Below, piece after piece: positions 53,343 through 63,634 of a DNA stretch of 64,000 nt. Source of the stretch: DATAOG01 sp963840925 (GTDB lineage: Bacteria > Pseudomonadota > Alphaproteobacteria > Geminicoccales > Geminicoccaceae); NCBI GenBank assembly GCA_963840925.1, contig CAWJAY010000002.1:122839-186838 (forward strand), read 5' to 3'. Numbering within the stretch: position 1 is the stretch's first letter; each line of letters opens with the position of its first letter. A model generated the notes under the pieces. The model saw only the letters and a list, made by a program, of their open reading frames with translations, did not search any database and was not told the origin of the DNA. The position numbers were made by a program, and so were the translations under genes.

Positions 53343-55353
53343 CTATTCGAAGCGCAGCGCCTCGATCGGGTCGAGCCGCGATGCCTTGTGCGCCGGGTAG
53401 AAGCCGAAGAACACCCCGACGGCGCCCGCGAAGGCAAAGGCAACCAGGACCGCCAGCGGACTGACGAAGATCGGCCAGCCGACCAGCTCGGCAATCGCGA
53501 TCGCCGCGCCAATGCCAAGTGCAATGCCGGCAAGCCCGCCGAGCAGGCAGAGCATGACCGCCTCGATCAGGAACTGGTTGCGGATGTCCCGTCGGCGCGC
53601 GCCGACGGCCTGACGCAAGCCGATCTCGCGGGTCCGTTCGGTGACCGAGACCAGCATGATGTTCATGATGCTGATCCCGCCGACCACGAGCGAAACCGAG
53701 GCCACCGCGGCGAGAAACAGGGTCAGCGAACGGGCCGCAGCCGCCTGCGCCTCCATGGCGGCGGCGGGCTCGCGCACCTGGAAGTCGTCGTCGGCGTCCG
53801 GTGCGAGCCGGTGGCGCTGGCGCAGCAGCTGCTCGATCTGCTGCTGGACCGGAGCCATCGCGTCGGTCGACGCCGCCTTGACCATGATGAAGTCGACCGC
53901 CCGCCGGCTCACCTGGCTGCGGGCGCCGAGCACGCGCAGCTTGGCGGCCGTGAGCGGCAGCAGCGCGACGTCGTCCTGATCGCGACCCGACTCCGCGGCC
54001 TGACCTTTTTCGCCGAGCACCCCGATCACCGTGAAGGGCACGTTCGCGATGCGCACCAGCTGGCCGAGCGGCGGTTCATCCGCAGAACAGCTCCTCGAGC
54101 GACGGTCGCGCCGAGCAGGACCACCTTGGCCGCCGTTTCGACCTCCTCGGACGTGAACGCGCGGCCCTTTGCCGATCCTCCAGTCGCGGGCGACCAGGTA
54201 ATCGGGCGTGATCCCGCCGACCAGCGAGGACCAGTTGAGGTTGCCATGCACGAGATGGGCATTGCCGGCGACGGTCGGGGCGGCAGCGAGGACGTCGGGC
54301 ACTTCGGCCGCAATGGCAGCGGCATCGTCTTCGGTCAGGCTGTGCCGCGAGCCGGCGCCGAGACGGACCGCGCCCTCGCTTTCCGAGCCAGGCTGCACCA
54401 GCAGAAGGTTGGCGCCCAGCGAACGGATCTGCTCGGCGACCTGGGTCTGCGCCCCGCTGCCGACGGCCACCATGGCGATCACCGCGGCCACGCCGATGAC
54501 GATGCCGAGCATGGTCAGTGTGCTGCGCAGCAGGTTGGCGCGCAACGCGCGGACGGCGCTGCGCATGCACGCCCACGCGTTCATCGCCGCCGGTACCGGC
54601 GCCAACTGCCGCCCCGTGCCGCTGCCGTGGTCCGCGCTCGGCCAGCACCGCGCGCGGCGTCGAGCCGCGCGCGGCACACGCTCCTCACGCACGGCGCGGC
54701 CGTCGCGCATCATGACGATCCGCCTGGTATGCCGGGCGACCGTCGGATCGTGGGTCACGAGCACGATGGTGCGGCCCGCCTCGTTCAGCGCCTGGAGATG
54801 GGCCAGGATCTCCAGGCTGGTGCGACTGTCGAGCGCGCCGGTGGGCTCGTCGGCGAGGATCAGGAGGGGATCGTTGACCAGCGCCCTGGCGATCGCGACG
54901 CGCTGCTGCTCGCCGCCGGAGAGCTGGCTCGGCCAGTGGTCACGACGATCGCCGAGGCCCACCGAGGCCAGGGCGGCTTCGGCCCGCCGCCGGCGCTCCC
55001 GCCTGGCGACGCCGGCATAGACCAGCGGCAGCTCGACGTTCTCCAGCGCGGTGCTGCGGGCAAGCAGATTGAAGGTCTGAAAGACGAAGCCGATCCGCTG
55101 GTTACGGACCTGCGCGCGCTCATCCGGGTCGAGCTCGAGGACGTCCTGGCCGGCCAGGAAATAGCTGCCCTCGGTCGGCCGATCGAGCAGGCCGAGCAGG
55201 TGCATCAAGGTGGACTTGCCCGATCCGGACGGCCCCACGATCGCGACGAAATCGCCTGGGTGCAGCTCCAGGCTGATGCCGCGCAGCGCGTGCACGGTGG
55301 TCGAGCGCCATCTGGTGTTCTTTGCGCAGGCCGAGCGCTCGGATGAGCGGCAT
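53343..55353 (-). pseudogene. macB: MacB-type ABC transporter (ATPase-permease), frameshifted
   Basis: The start MPLIRALGLRKEHQMA at 55353 is in a different frame from most of the gene; a shift near 55300 joins it to VHALRGISLELHPGDFVAIV. The ATPase has Walker A GPSGSGKST, signature LSGGEQQRVAIARALV and Walker B LLILADEPTGALD. The permease has four membrane segments with a large periplasmic domain and the FtsX-type end PAHKASRLDPIEALRFE. Two compensating shifts lie near 54170 and 54085. MacB drives tripartite efflux or export with MacA, encoded 7 bases upstream. No outer-membrane channel gene is adjacent. Confidence 0.88.
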
Positions 55354-55360
55354 GGCCACC

Positions 55361-56798
55361 TCATAGCCTCCAGCTGAACCCGAACCATGAATCGGTCTTG
55401 CGAGGGTCGAGGCCGTGCCGACGATCACCGGCTGGCCGGCGCGCAAGGGGCCGTCGACCAGCTCCGTCGCGCTCTCGTCGCTGCGGCCGAGGGTGACCCG
55501 GACCGGGACCGGCGCGCCGTCGGCGCCGAGGACCCAGACCACGGCGGCTGCCGGCCGGCATCGCGCGCCGTCGCGGCGCTGCGGCTGCGTTCCGCGCCGT
55601 TCGCCTGGCGGCTGGAAGCGCAGCGCCGCATTCGGCACTTTGAGCACGTCCTTGACCTCGTCGACCACGACGCTGCACGATGGCGGTCATGCCGGGCAGC
55701 AGGGCGAGATCCGCATTCCGCGCCGACAGCACGACCGTGTAGGTGACGACGTTCTGGACCAGCTGCGGCGCCTTGCGGATCTGCGTCACCGTGCCGCTGA
55801 AATGTCCGGCCGGGATAGGCGTCGACGGTGAAGCTCGCCTGCTGGCCGACCCGGATCTGCGCCGATATCCGCCTCGTCGACGTTGGCGTGCACCTCCATC
55901 TGACGGAGATCCTGCGCGATGGTGAACAGCGTCGGGGCTTCGAGACTGGCCGCGACGGTCTGGCCCCGGTCGACATCACGGCCGATCACCACGCCGTCGA
56001 TCGGCGCGGAAATCACGGTGCGCGCCAGATCGATCCGCGCCTGGTCCAGCTCCGCGGCCTGCTGCCTTTCGGCCGCCTCGGCGTACAGCAGGTTGGCATC
56101 GGCCATCCGCTGGCCGGCCTCGGCAGCGACAACGGCCTCCTTGGCGACTTCCATCTCGGCCTCGGCTGCGCGCAGGTCCGCGGCAGCGGACTGGTTCGCT
56201 GTCGTCGCCTGATCGACATGGGCCGGCGCGAGGGTCTCGGTGCCTGCCAGAACCTGCTTGCGCCTCAGGTCGCGCTCGGTTTCCGCCAGTTGCGCCCGCG
56301 CGCTCTCGACGCCGGGCTTCGGCGACCTTGAGACTGCTGCGCGTGGCGGCGAGTTCGGCAGCCGCCGTTTGCAGCGTCGCGCGTTGCGTCAGGACCTGGG
56401 CGCGGGCGACTTCGAGAGCGGCCTCGGCTTCGCGCACTTCGGACTCGAAGGTGCGGGGATCGAGCCTGGCAAGCGGCTGCCCCTCCCTGACCTCGTCATT
56501 GAAGTCGACCAGCAGACTCGGCGATCTGCCCGGAGAGCTGCGAGCCGACCTCAACGGTCACGAGCGCTTTGAGGCTGCCAGTCGCGGACAGCGTCGTGCT
56601 GACGTCGCCGCGCTCGACGGGGGCGGTGATGTAAGTGGCCGCAGCTTCCTCGCTTCCGGGCACACCTAAGCTGACGCCCGACATTCGAAAGCCGAGGCCG
56701 GCGAAAAGAACGATCGTCAGACCGAAAACGAGACGGCGAAATGCCAACCTCAAAGCTCCATCGCCGGCCACGGGCGCTGCATTTTGCTCCTGCCTCAA
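55361..56798 (-). pseudogene. macA: MacA/HlyD-type periplasmic adaptor, frameshifted
   Basis: Across frames: a membrane anchor (RRLVFGLTIVLFAGLGFRMS), the barrel-lipoyl entry YITAPVERGDVSTTLSATGS, LKALVTVEVGSQLSGQI, FNDEVREGQPLARLDPRTFE, a long coiled coil (AEAEMEVAKEAVVAAEAGQR), then VISAPIDGVVIGRDVDRGQT, QASFTVDAYPGRTFQ and VVVDEVKDVLKVPNAALRFQ. At least five single-base shifts divide it. Its stop (TGA in GGCTATGAGG) lies 7 bases before the macB ATG and overlaps that gene's ribosome binding site. It belongs to the same operon as macB. Confidence 0.85.
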
Positions 56799-56927
56799 CC
56801 CGCCCGGCCTACCCCTATGGGCAGGTCCCGTGCTCTAGGGGCACGCGATCGGGCCGTGCGAGGCGCACCCCGGGCGGCGGCTTTGCTGCCCCAGGTACGC
56901 CTCCTCTACTTCATGAGGCCTGCGGTA

Positions 56928-57410
56928 TCAGGGAAGGTCGCAGGGGATCGCTTCGCCGGCGCCCTGACCGTCCACGGGGTCGAACACTGCTGCGAGATTG
57001 CCGTTGCTTTCCGCGTGCACACCATTGCCGCCATCGCCCGGGTGGTCGTGATCGTCAGCGCTAACGTTGCCGACGCCATCACGGCCGTGATTGCCTTCTT
57101 CATTCAATTCATTGAAGGTTGGACCCCTTCCGTCAGTGGAGTCCGCAAACCCCCCGTTTATGTCAGCCGCCGTGGTCGAGCGGGAATGGGAGCCCATGCC
57201 CCCTCCAGAGATGTCATCGTCTCCGCCCAGCTGCGCGATTTCACTGGCGACTTGTCCCCAGCACTGATTGAACTGCCCTCCCGTCTCTGGGTCCTGGGGG
57301 CTCTGCGCCCCTGCTTGGGTGGCCATGCCAAGGCCGGCGCCGAGGACGAGGGTAGCGGACAGCATTTTGATCGGGCGATTTACTTGGGGTTCTCCCTGCT
57401 TAGATGTCAT
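56928..57410 (-). CDS. Small secreted Asp/Gly-rich protein
   Basis: 160 residues. The N-terminal MLSATLVLGAGLGMATQAGA is a signal peptide (start at the ATG at 57410, or the internal Met 16 residues in). The mature part is rich in Gly, Asp and Asn (QLGGDDDISGGGMGSHSRST, GFADSTDGRGPTFNELNEEG, DHDHPGDGGNGVHAESNGNL) with two cysteines. No family was recognised. A similar low-complexity composition is seen in secreted calcium-binding proteins. A promoter is proposed at 57531-57558. Confidence 0.6.
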   Translation of the reverse strand: MTSKQGEPQVNRPIKMLSATLVLGAGLGMATQAGAQSPQDPETGGQFNQCWGQVASEIAQLGGDDDISGGGMGSHSRSTTAADINGGFADSTDGRGPTFNELNEEGNHGRDGVGNVSADDHDHPGDGGNGVHAESNGNLAAVFDPVDGQGAGEAIPCDLP

Positions 57411-57530
57411 TGGTTGGGATCGACGGGCTGCTCTCGGGAAGAGCAGCGCCCGCGCGAGTTAAGAAACAAACCGGCGCCCGAATTATTCCGCGAGAGCCGC
57501 AAAAACCCACCGATTGATTTTTTTGACGAT

Positions 57531-57558
57531 ATTTTACTCAAATATTGCTAAATGTAAC
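57531..57558 (-). promoter_or_regulatory. Candidate sigma-70 promoter for the secreted protein gene
   Basis: On the minus strand GTTACA (57558-57553), 16-base spacer, TAAAAT (57536-57531), inside the most AT-rich stretch of this region. Confidence 0.5.
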
Positions 57559-57559
57559 T

Positions 57560-57717
57560 TTAGCAGAACATCGCCGATCGCTTCGTGTTCGGCACTACCG
57601 TGCCGTTGATGGCAATCGCGACACCGCGCGTCTCGTGGACCCCGCGGCGACCAGCTGATCGAGCGTGGTCCGCTCCACGGAGACCGGCTCGCCGTTCAGG
57701 ATGATGGCCTCGTTCAT
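57560..57717 (-). pseudogene. thiS: Sulfur carrier ThiS fragment
   Basis: The ATG at 57717 follows GAGGAAG and begins MNEAIILNGEPVSVERTTLD, QLVAAG, a ThiS start. One base shift near 57640 leads to RGVAIAINGTVVPNTKRSAM ending at 57560. The C-terminal half with the essential Gly-Gly that receives sulfur is missing, and the downstream sequence is unrelated. thiG is absent too. Confidence 0.72.
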
Positions 57718-57724
57718 GGTGCAC

Positions 57725-58350
57725 TTCCTCGCTCCACATGCCCCGCCCCGACCGAATTCGAAGCGGTCGATCGTGAACTCGCGGATGCTGTCAGAAACCC
57801 GCCCGGTCAAGATGACCTCGGACATAGTCGAGTGCTGTGATGGGGGTCAGCAGAATACCGTTGCGATGTTGCCCGGTAGCGAGCACGGACCGTCGACCGG
57901 GGTCGGCTCCAGGATCAGGGCGTCATCGCGGCTGGACGGGCCAAACCCGACCCAGAGTTCGTCGATCGGCAGCTCCTCGATGGCCGGCAGGGCGCGCCAA
58001 GCGGCTTCTAGCAAGGCGAGCACGCCGCCCGCGGTCAGTTCCTAATCGAAGCCGCGCTCCTCGACGGTGCCGCCAACGATCGGGCGTCCGTCGCCGGTGG
58101 TACGAGATAGCCCTTGGGCGCCCACAGCACGTGGCGAAGGACGGGGCGTTCGGGGTCCATCCTCAATGCGAGCATTTGACCCTTAACCGGGCGCACCGGA
58201 GGGCGCGCGGCATCCGACAGCCCATCGAGCCCGGCCGACCACGCACCGGCTGGGCGAGCACCACCACGTCGGCCGCATGTTGCTCGCCGTGCACGACCAC
58301 ACCCCTCACGCGCGACCCGTCAATGTCGAGCGCGCTGACCGCGGCATGCT
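57725..58350 (-). pseudogene. thiO: Glycine oxidase ThiO, C-terminal fragment
   Basis: Frames on the minus strand give VRGVVVHGEQHAADVVVLA, RPVLRHVLWAPKGYLVP, GRPIVGGTVEERGFD, TAGGVLALLEAAWRALPAIE, ELPIDELWVGFGPSSRDDAL and HRNGILLTPITALDYV, the FAD-oxidase fold of ThiO. There is an in-frame TAG after ERGFD, plus several shifts. The N-terminal FAD-binding GxGxxG part is replaced at about 58350 by IS110 debris. It lies directly before thiS, the normal thiazole-synthesis order. Confidence 0.75.
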
Positions 58351-59108
58351 CGCGCTAAACATCGAAGATGGGTCCCCCAAAACCTCCCGCAGAAGCAAGC
58401 GTGTGGCCCGGTCGAGTGTCTCGCCGCTGGTGAAAACGGCGCGCACGCGGTGGCGCGGCGGAGGTTCCTCCAGCACCAGCAGCGCCAGGCGGCGGAGCGG
58501 GTATTCTCGATGTCGAAGGCCTGCTCGAGCATGGTCTTGCGCGCCATCAGCAAGGTGCGCCGCTCCTGGCTCCATGCCGTCTTGACGTGCACCGCTTTGA
58601 ACCAGCCGGTTCGCAGCACCTGGGCGATGCCGCGGGCGTCGTTGCGATCGGTCTTGTGGGTCATGCCTGCAGCAGCATCGCTCCGGCGGGATCGAGGGCC
58701 TTCCGATCCCCGAATAGAGCCCGGCGAAGTCACGCGACAGCGCCGCCAGCGCCGTGCCCACCACCTCGCCGATCGCCCGCAGCGCATGGTCCGCCCGCAC
58801 CCGCTGCTCCAGTGGGCGCATCGTTCGCGAGCTGAGAGCGTGCTCGGAGCCAGAGGCGCTGGTGCGTGCGCTGCAGGCCCTGGATCTTTCGTACACACGA
58901 CCGGCAGCCCGGCCGCCGCGAGGCCGTCGAACAGCCAGGACGACAACGGGCAGGCCTCAAGGCCGACCCGCGTGTGCCTGGAGGTCCGTCATCTTCGGGC
59001 GGCGCTCGCGGCGATGGGCTTGATGGCCTGGAGCCGTTGGCCACCTGCGCTTCAAACCAGGCTTGCCCGGAGGTGACCATCCTGGCCGATTTCGACGTCG
59101 ACGAGATT

Positions 59109-59645
59109 CAGCTCGCGGACCCGCGGGCCGAAGGTCGTCCGGGTGACGCGGCCGTCCGCCTCGCCGCCGGTCTCGACCACCGTCGCCTCGCCCTCGATCG
59201 TGGCCGGCGGATGCAACCGCGGCGCCTGGGTGGTCCGACCTTCGACGAGCGACAGCCCGGCGCTCAGCGCCTCTTCCGCCAGCGCGGAGAAGTCCACGAC
59301 ACTGCCATCGACGATGCAGACCGCCGTCTCTTCCAAACCCACGTCCAGACCTGCAAAGTGCTTCATGGTCGCTCCTCCTGCGCGTTCACCATCGAGGTGT
59401 CACCGCCTCGCGCCGCCCAGTGGCAAGCCCATTACCCGATCTGAAAAAGGGGATGGTCCGTGCGGCGGTGGCGTGATTTACTGTCGGCCGTGGTGATTTG
59501 GCCGAGGTGATGATGCGCGGGACGGACAGGCGGTCGGGCGAGCTGTTCTCGTACGTGGACCTCCATCCGAGGCCTGCTCAAGGGTCATGGCCTGAAGGTC
59601 GGCCGCGTCACCCGGACGACCTTCGGCCCGCGGGTCCGCGAGCTG
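59109..59645. repeat. 45-bp perfect inverted repeat within the IS mosaic
   Basis: Positions 59109-59153 and 59601-59645 are exact reverse complements over 45 bases (the stretch encoding GRVTRTTFGPRVREL on opposite strands). The arms are 447 bases apart and mark two oppositely oriented IS110 pieces. Confidence 0.85.
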
Positions 59646-60130
59646 GTCGCTGCGCTGCCGGTGCTGGCGACCGTCATCGACCCGCTGCTGAGCGCACATG
59701 CCGTCTTGCGCAAGAGCTTCGCCGAGCTCCACCGGCAGGTGCTGGCCCTGACGCGGGTCGATCCGGTCTGCCGACGACTATGTCAGTGCCCGGAGTGGGG
59801 GCGGTTACGGCGCTCACCTATTGCAGCGCCGTCGACATTCCCGAACGTTTTGCCCGTTCCAAGGCCGTCGGCGCCCACTTCGGACTGGTGCCCCGCAAGT
59901 ATCAGTCGGGCACGACCGACCGCAACGGCCGGATCACCAAGGCTGGCGACGCGATGGTTCGTACCGCGCTGTACGAGGCTGCGAACGTGCTGCTCACTAG
60001 GGTGGTGCGGTGGTCGCCGCTCAAAGCCTGGGCGGTCCGACTGGCCCAGCGGATCGGCGGCAAGCGCGCCAAGGTCGCGCTCGCCCGCAAGCTCGCCGTG
60101 ATCCTGCATCGGATCTGGGTTGATGGTACC
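59597..60130 (+). pseudogene. IS110-family transposase, C-terminal part
   Basis: Plus-strand frames read GRVTRTTFGPRVRELVAALP, VIDPLLSAHAVLRKSFAELH, then after a shift near 59780 SVPGVGAVTALTYCSAVDIP, AVGAHFGLVPRKYQSGTTDR and MVRTALYEAANVLLTRVVRW, the Tnp_IS116/IS110/IS902 domain with its catalytic serine region. The N-terminal RuvC-like DEDD domain is not contiguous; pieces lie inverted to the left. Confidence 0.75.
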
Positions 60131-60330
60131 AGTTTCGCTTGGACCAGGCAGCCGGCGATGGCTGCGGTCAGCCACCAGTTCGGAGAGGCATCTCTGCTTC
60201 TCCGGGGCGTCCCTGCCGGGACGCGCGGACTGGCGAAGCCGCAGCAGGCCATGGGGACAACCCCGCTTTTCAGATCGGCTCGCCGCTCCGTTCCGATGCG
60301 ATCATGTGGCGGCAGCGACCGACCACGGAC

Positions 60331-60751
60331 GGAAGCATGAAACCGGAGGGAATTTGAACGAGGAGCTTGACGTCCCAGTGCCCATTACGGAAACAGCCTG
60401 CTCTCATGTTCGCGGTCAAGGCTGTGGGCAGCAGGGTGGGTCGTCAGCCGGCGCCGAAGTCGATTGGCGGATGGCGAAGCGCTTGGCGGGCGGCGGGGTT
60501 TGAGACGGCGGTTGAGCAAGCTCTCATGCGCGGGTTGGCTACCGCATGACCGCGGGTTCGTCTCGGGGCTGCCTCGCTCTAGAGGCGAGCGTCGGCCGGC
60601 GGCCGGCTCATAACAGGCAACGAGGATTCCCCACCGGGCCCGCCGCCCGCCAGGCGCTTCGCGGCAGAAGTAATGCGCTTGCCTGGTCTCCTTCGCTTGT
60701 GAGTCCAGTTACTGGATCGCCGGTTGTGCCTGAACGAGGTCACGTCCGTCA
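60331..60751. other. Gap between IS110 debris and the IS256 element
   Basis: About 420 bases with no convincing gene, repeat or RNA. The short frames are random in composition. It probably includes the outer end of the IS110 element. Confidence 0.4.
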
Positions 60752-61463
60752 AGGTGGTGGAAAAACGGGTTAGCGAAGAGGTGGCCATCGGTCAGGCCGC
60801 CATGGGTGGAAGTTTGGCCGGATCGGCATCGATCAGCGGCGGTGTAAGTTCGGCCATGCCTTCGATCTGCATGTAGCGGTGCTGGAGCAGCCACTCGTCA
60901 TTCTGTTCGAGCAGCACGGCGCCGATCAGCCGAATGATGCTGGCCTCGTTGGGGAAGATGCCGACGACGTCGGCCCGCCGCTTGACTTCCTTGTTCAGCC
61001 GTTCCAACGGGTTGGTGCTGTGCAGCTTGGTGCGGTGCTGGGGCGAAAAGGTCATGTAGGCGAGCACGTCGTGCTCGCTGTCGTCCATCAGCGCGGCGAG
61101 CTTCGGCCAGCGCGGCCGGAGCTGGTCGGCGACATGCCGCCAGGTCTGGCGCGCCGCGGCATCGGGCTGCAGAAAGGCCTGGCGGATCGCCGCGGCAACC
61201 ATGGTGTGCTGGGCCTTGGGCACGTGCGCCAGGGCGTTGCTCATCCAATGAACCCGACACCTTTGCCAGCTCGCGCCGAGCACCCGGGCGATGGCCTGCC
61301 TCAGGCCCTCATGGGCATCCGAGATCACCAGCTTCACGCCCTTGAGGCCGCGGTTGACCAGGCTCTTCAGGAAGCCCGACCAGAACGGCTCGGCTTCCGA
61401 GGGGCCGAGCTCGAGGCCGCGATCCCCGCCGGCCATCAGTATCGACTGCCATGGCGATTACTA

Positions 61464-62577
61464 ATATCCCAATATGATACCTGACAATCAGGCGGCGTAT
61501 TGGACGGGATGGGGCCGGAAGTAGCCGCGGACGCGAGCCGGTGAGCGTTGAATGGCGCGCATGACGGTGCGTGTGTTCGCGACCAGCTCGTCCTTGCAGC
61601 CGGGCTGCGGCTTCTGGCGCAACTTCTGCTTGACGTCGTTGTTCAGGTATTCGTCGGGGTTGTGCTCGGGCGCGTAGGCCGGCAGGTAGAACAGCTCGAT
61701 CTCGTGTCGATGGCTCTGGACCCAGGCCTTGACCTTCCTGGCGTGGTGCACCTTCAGATTGTCGACGACGAGGAATACCTTCTGCTCGGCGTCCTTGATC
61801 AACCGGCGCAGGAAGGTGAGGAACCGAGCGACGTCGAGCGCGCCATCGTACAGCATGAAGCGCATCAGGCCGCGGTTGGAGACGGCCGAGATCATGCTCT
61901 GGGTGATCCGCTTGGCGGTCCGGCCGACCACCGGCGTCCGGCCTCGCGGGGCGTAGCTGCGGCCGATCTGGTCCTGGTTGGAGATGCCGGTCTCGTCGCC
62001 CCAGTAGACGACCGCGCGCTCGCGCTTGGCGCGCCTGGCGATCGCCGGGTAGTCGCGCTTCAGCCAGGCGGCCACGGCAGCGGGCGAGCGCTGCTTGGCA
62101 CGGGCCAGCGGTTTCTGCGGGGTCAGGCCCCAGCGCTTGAGGTAGAGCTGGACGGTCGACAGGCCCAAGCGCTGGCCGAAGCGCCGCTCGATCAGGTCGC
62201 GCACCGCCCGACTGGTCCACAGCGCGAACGGCAGCTTCAGCTGGTCCGGCGTCTTCTCGGCAATCCAGCGGCGGACCTGCTGTGCCTGTTCGGCGGTCAG
62301 CGCTCCCTTGCCCTTGCGCCCGGAGACCCGACGCCCGTCCAGGAGGCCGGCCTCGCCCCGCTCGCGGTAGCGCTTGAGCCACAGGTTCACCGTCTGCCGC
62401 TGCACACCCACGGCCCTGGCCGCCTCGGCCTGGCTCATGCCGTTCTGCTCGACCAGCACGATCGCCCGACCCCTGAGCGCCTCCTGCGCCGCCCTGCCGA
62501 TGCTGCGAAAGTCAACGGCGTCCATCCCGCATCGGTAGCACGATCCAGTCGATTTGTCAGGTATTATATTGGGATAT
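61464..62577. mobile_element. Intact IS630-family element with TA target duplication
   Basis: The ends match as inverted repeats: ATATCCCAATATGATACCTG from 61464 and ATATCCCAATATAATACCTG read inward from 62577, with one mismatch. TA flanks at 61462-61463 and 62578-62579 are the expected duplication of this family. The element is 1114 bp and has one complete transposase gene, so it may be active. Confidence 0.92.
61488..62525 (-). CDS. IS630-family transposase
   Basis: 345 residues, full length for IS630. An N-terminal helix-turn-helix (GMSQAEAARAVGVQRQTVNL, WLKRYRERGEAGLLDGRR) is followed by a second winged-helix (KLPFALWTSRAVRDLIERRF, STVQLYLKRWGLTPQKPL) and a Tc1/mariner-like DDE domain: VYWGDETGISNQDQIGRSYA, VFLVVDNLKVHHARKVKAWV and LPAYAPEHNPDEYLNNDVKQ, the D-D-E triad. 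It sits alone within the element and appears uninterrupted, unlike the other transposases here. Confidence 0.95.
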   Translation of the reverse strand: MDAVDFRSIGRAAQEALRGRAIVLVEQNGMSQAEAARAVGVQRQTVNLWLKRYRERGEAGLLDGRRVSGRKGKGALTAEQAQQVRRWIAEKTPDQLKLPFALWTSRAVRDLIERRFGQRLGLSTVQLYLKRWGLTPQKPLARAKQRSPAAVAAWLKRDYPAIARRAKRERAVVYWGDETGISNQDQIGRSYAPRGRTPVVGRTAKRITQSMISAVSNRGLMRFMLYDGALDVARFLTFLRRLIKDAEQKVFLVVDNLKVHHARKVKAWVQSHRHEIELFYLPAYAPEHNPDEYLNNDVKQKLRQKPQPGCKDELVANTRTVMRAIQRSPARVRGYFRPHPVQYAA

Positions 62578-63268
62578 TAATATCGCGGCGACCGAGACGA
62601 TCCGGCCGCCTTCGCGCTGCTTGAGGTAGGTGGCGTCGAGCCAGAGATAGGGCCACGCGCTCTCGAGCGGACGCTCCAGGAAGGCGAGGACCCGCTCGTC
62701 GATGTCCTTGCAGAGCTTGGAGACCTGGCTCTTCGAGATCCCCGTCAGCCCCATGGCTTGCACCAGGTCGTCGACCCGCCGGGTCGAGACGCCGCCGATC
62801 CAGGCCTCCTGGATCACCGCGACCAGAGCCTTCTCGGTCATCTTGCGGGGCTCGAGGAACGGCGGGAAGTAGCTGCCCTGGCGGAGCTTCGGGACGCGCA
62901 GCTGGAGCGCGCCCAGGCGCGTGTCCAAACTGCGATCGCGATAGCCATTGCGGTAGTTCAGCCGGTCGGGCGAGCGCTCGTGGCGCGCCGCGCCGACCAG
63001 GCCCTCGACGTCGGCCTCCATCAGGATCTGCAGCACGGCCTCGGCCACGGCGCGCAGAAAGTCGCCCTCGCCGGCCTTCTGCACGAGCTCGGCCAATGCC
63101 ATTCTCTCCTCGGTCATCGCGGTCGTCCTCGGTTGGGTGAAGCGTTGCAACTCCACCCTAGCCGACCGGCCCGATGACCACCTCGCCCGGCCACCCGGCG
63201 GCGCACCTCGCCAAACTCGTGGAGGGTCGCTCGGCGCGCCGCCTCGCACCGCGAATTTCCACCACCTC

Positions 63269-63634
63269 CGTGGACGCTAACCCTGATCGCGTGCTTCGCG
63301 TCGTGCTGGAACAGGGCACATGGTGCGGCGCTGGCACGCCGATCCGTTCGGCTTCCTGCGCCCATGGGGCGAGGTGCCTGCGCTCCTGGGCAGCGCTCCA
63401 CCCGCCACGCCCCCCGACCGGCACGGGCGTGGTCACCTTCTCTATGGCTAGCTTGCCGGAACCGGCGCGCGCCAGTGATGTTCAACTCCTGCAACCTTCC
63501 GAGTTTCACGATGACCGGGGCAGCGACGGACCGCTCGGCCGCGCGTCTTGATGCAAGCCTGCTGCCCGGCGCGAGGCCCGTGCCGTTCCCGGGATTTGTC
63601 GAGCCTTGTCATCCGGCGCTGCGGAGCTACTATC
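63269..63634. other. Intergenic region before the right-edge gene
   Basis: 366 bases without a convincing gene. The overlapping frames are composition artefacts. It should hold the promoter for the gene at 63635, but no strong -35/-10 pair was found. Confidence 0.4.

Larger units (their letters stand above)
58351..60330. mobile_element. Mosaic of IS110- and IS5-type transposase fragments in both orientations
   Basis: On the minus strand, from 59366 down: IS110 N-terminus MKHFAGLDVGLEETAVCIVD; then GLEACPLSSWLFDGLAAAGL; a foreign insert ADHALRAIGEVVGTALAALS/GRPSIPPE of IS5/IS1182 type near 58690-58830; then IS110 again KTDRNDARGIAQVLRTGWFK. On the plus strand: the IS5/IS1182 start RRSGELFSYVDLHP (about 59530) and the IS110 C-terminus from about 59590. 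No element is complete. The order requires at least one inversion and one insertion. Confidence 0.75.
60792..63117 (-). pseudogene. IS256 (mutator-type) transposase, split by IS630
   Basis: The ATG at 63117 begins MTEERMALAELVQKAGEGDF; RLNYRNGYRDRSLDTRLGAL, VPKLRQGSYFPPFLEPRKMT, MGLTGISKSQVSKLCKDIDE and YLWLDATYLKQREGGRIVSV (first DDE Asp) follow up to the IS630 site at 62578. The rest resumes at 61461: GLELGPSEAEPFWSGFLKSL, VISDAHEGLRQAIARVLGAS (second Asp), HRTKLHSTNPLERLNKEVKR (Glu), ending at 60792. Removing IS630 with one TA gives VSVAAILVIAMAVDTDGRR across the joint, then one further base shift near 61430. Confidence 0.85.
60752..63268. mobile_element. IS256-family element carrying a nested IS630
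   Basis: Candidate terminal repeats share AGGTGGTGGAAA reading inward at about 60752 on the left and about 63268 on the right. Without the nested IS630 (1.1 kb) the element is about 1.4 kb, normal for IS256. It carries one mutator-type transposase gene on the minus strand. The exact outer ends and target duplication could not be settled by eye. Confidence 0.7.

Noticed and set aside
53199..55346. Plus-strand 715-codon frame opposite macB
   Set aside because: Antisense shadow; the minus strand has all ABC transporter motifs.
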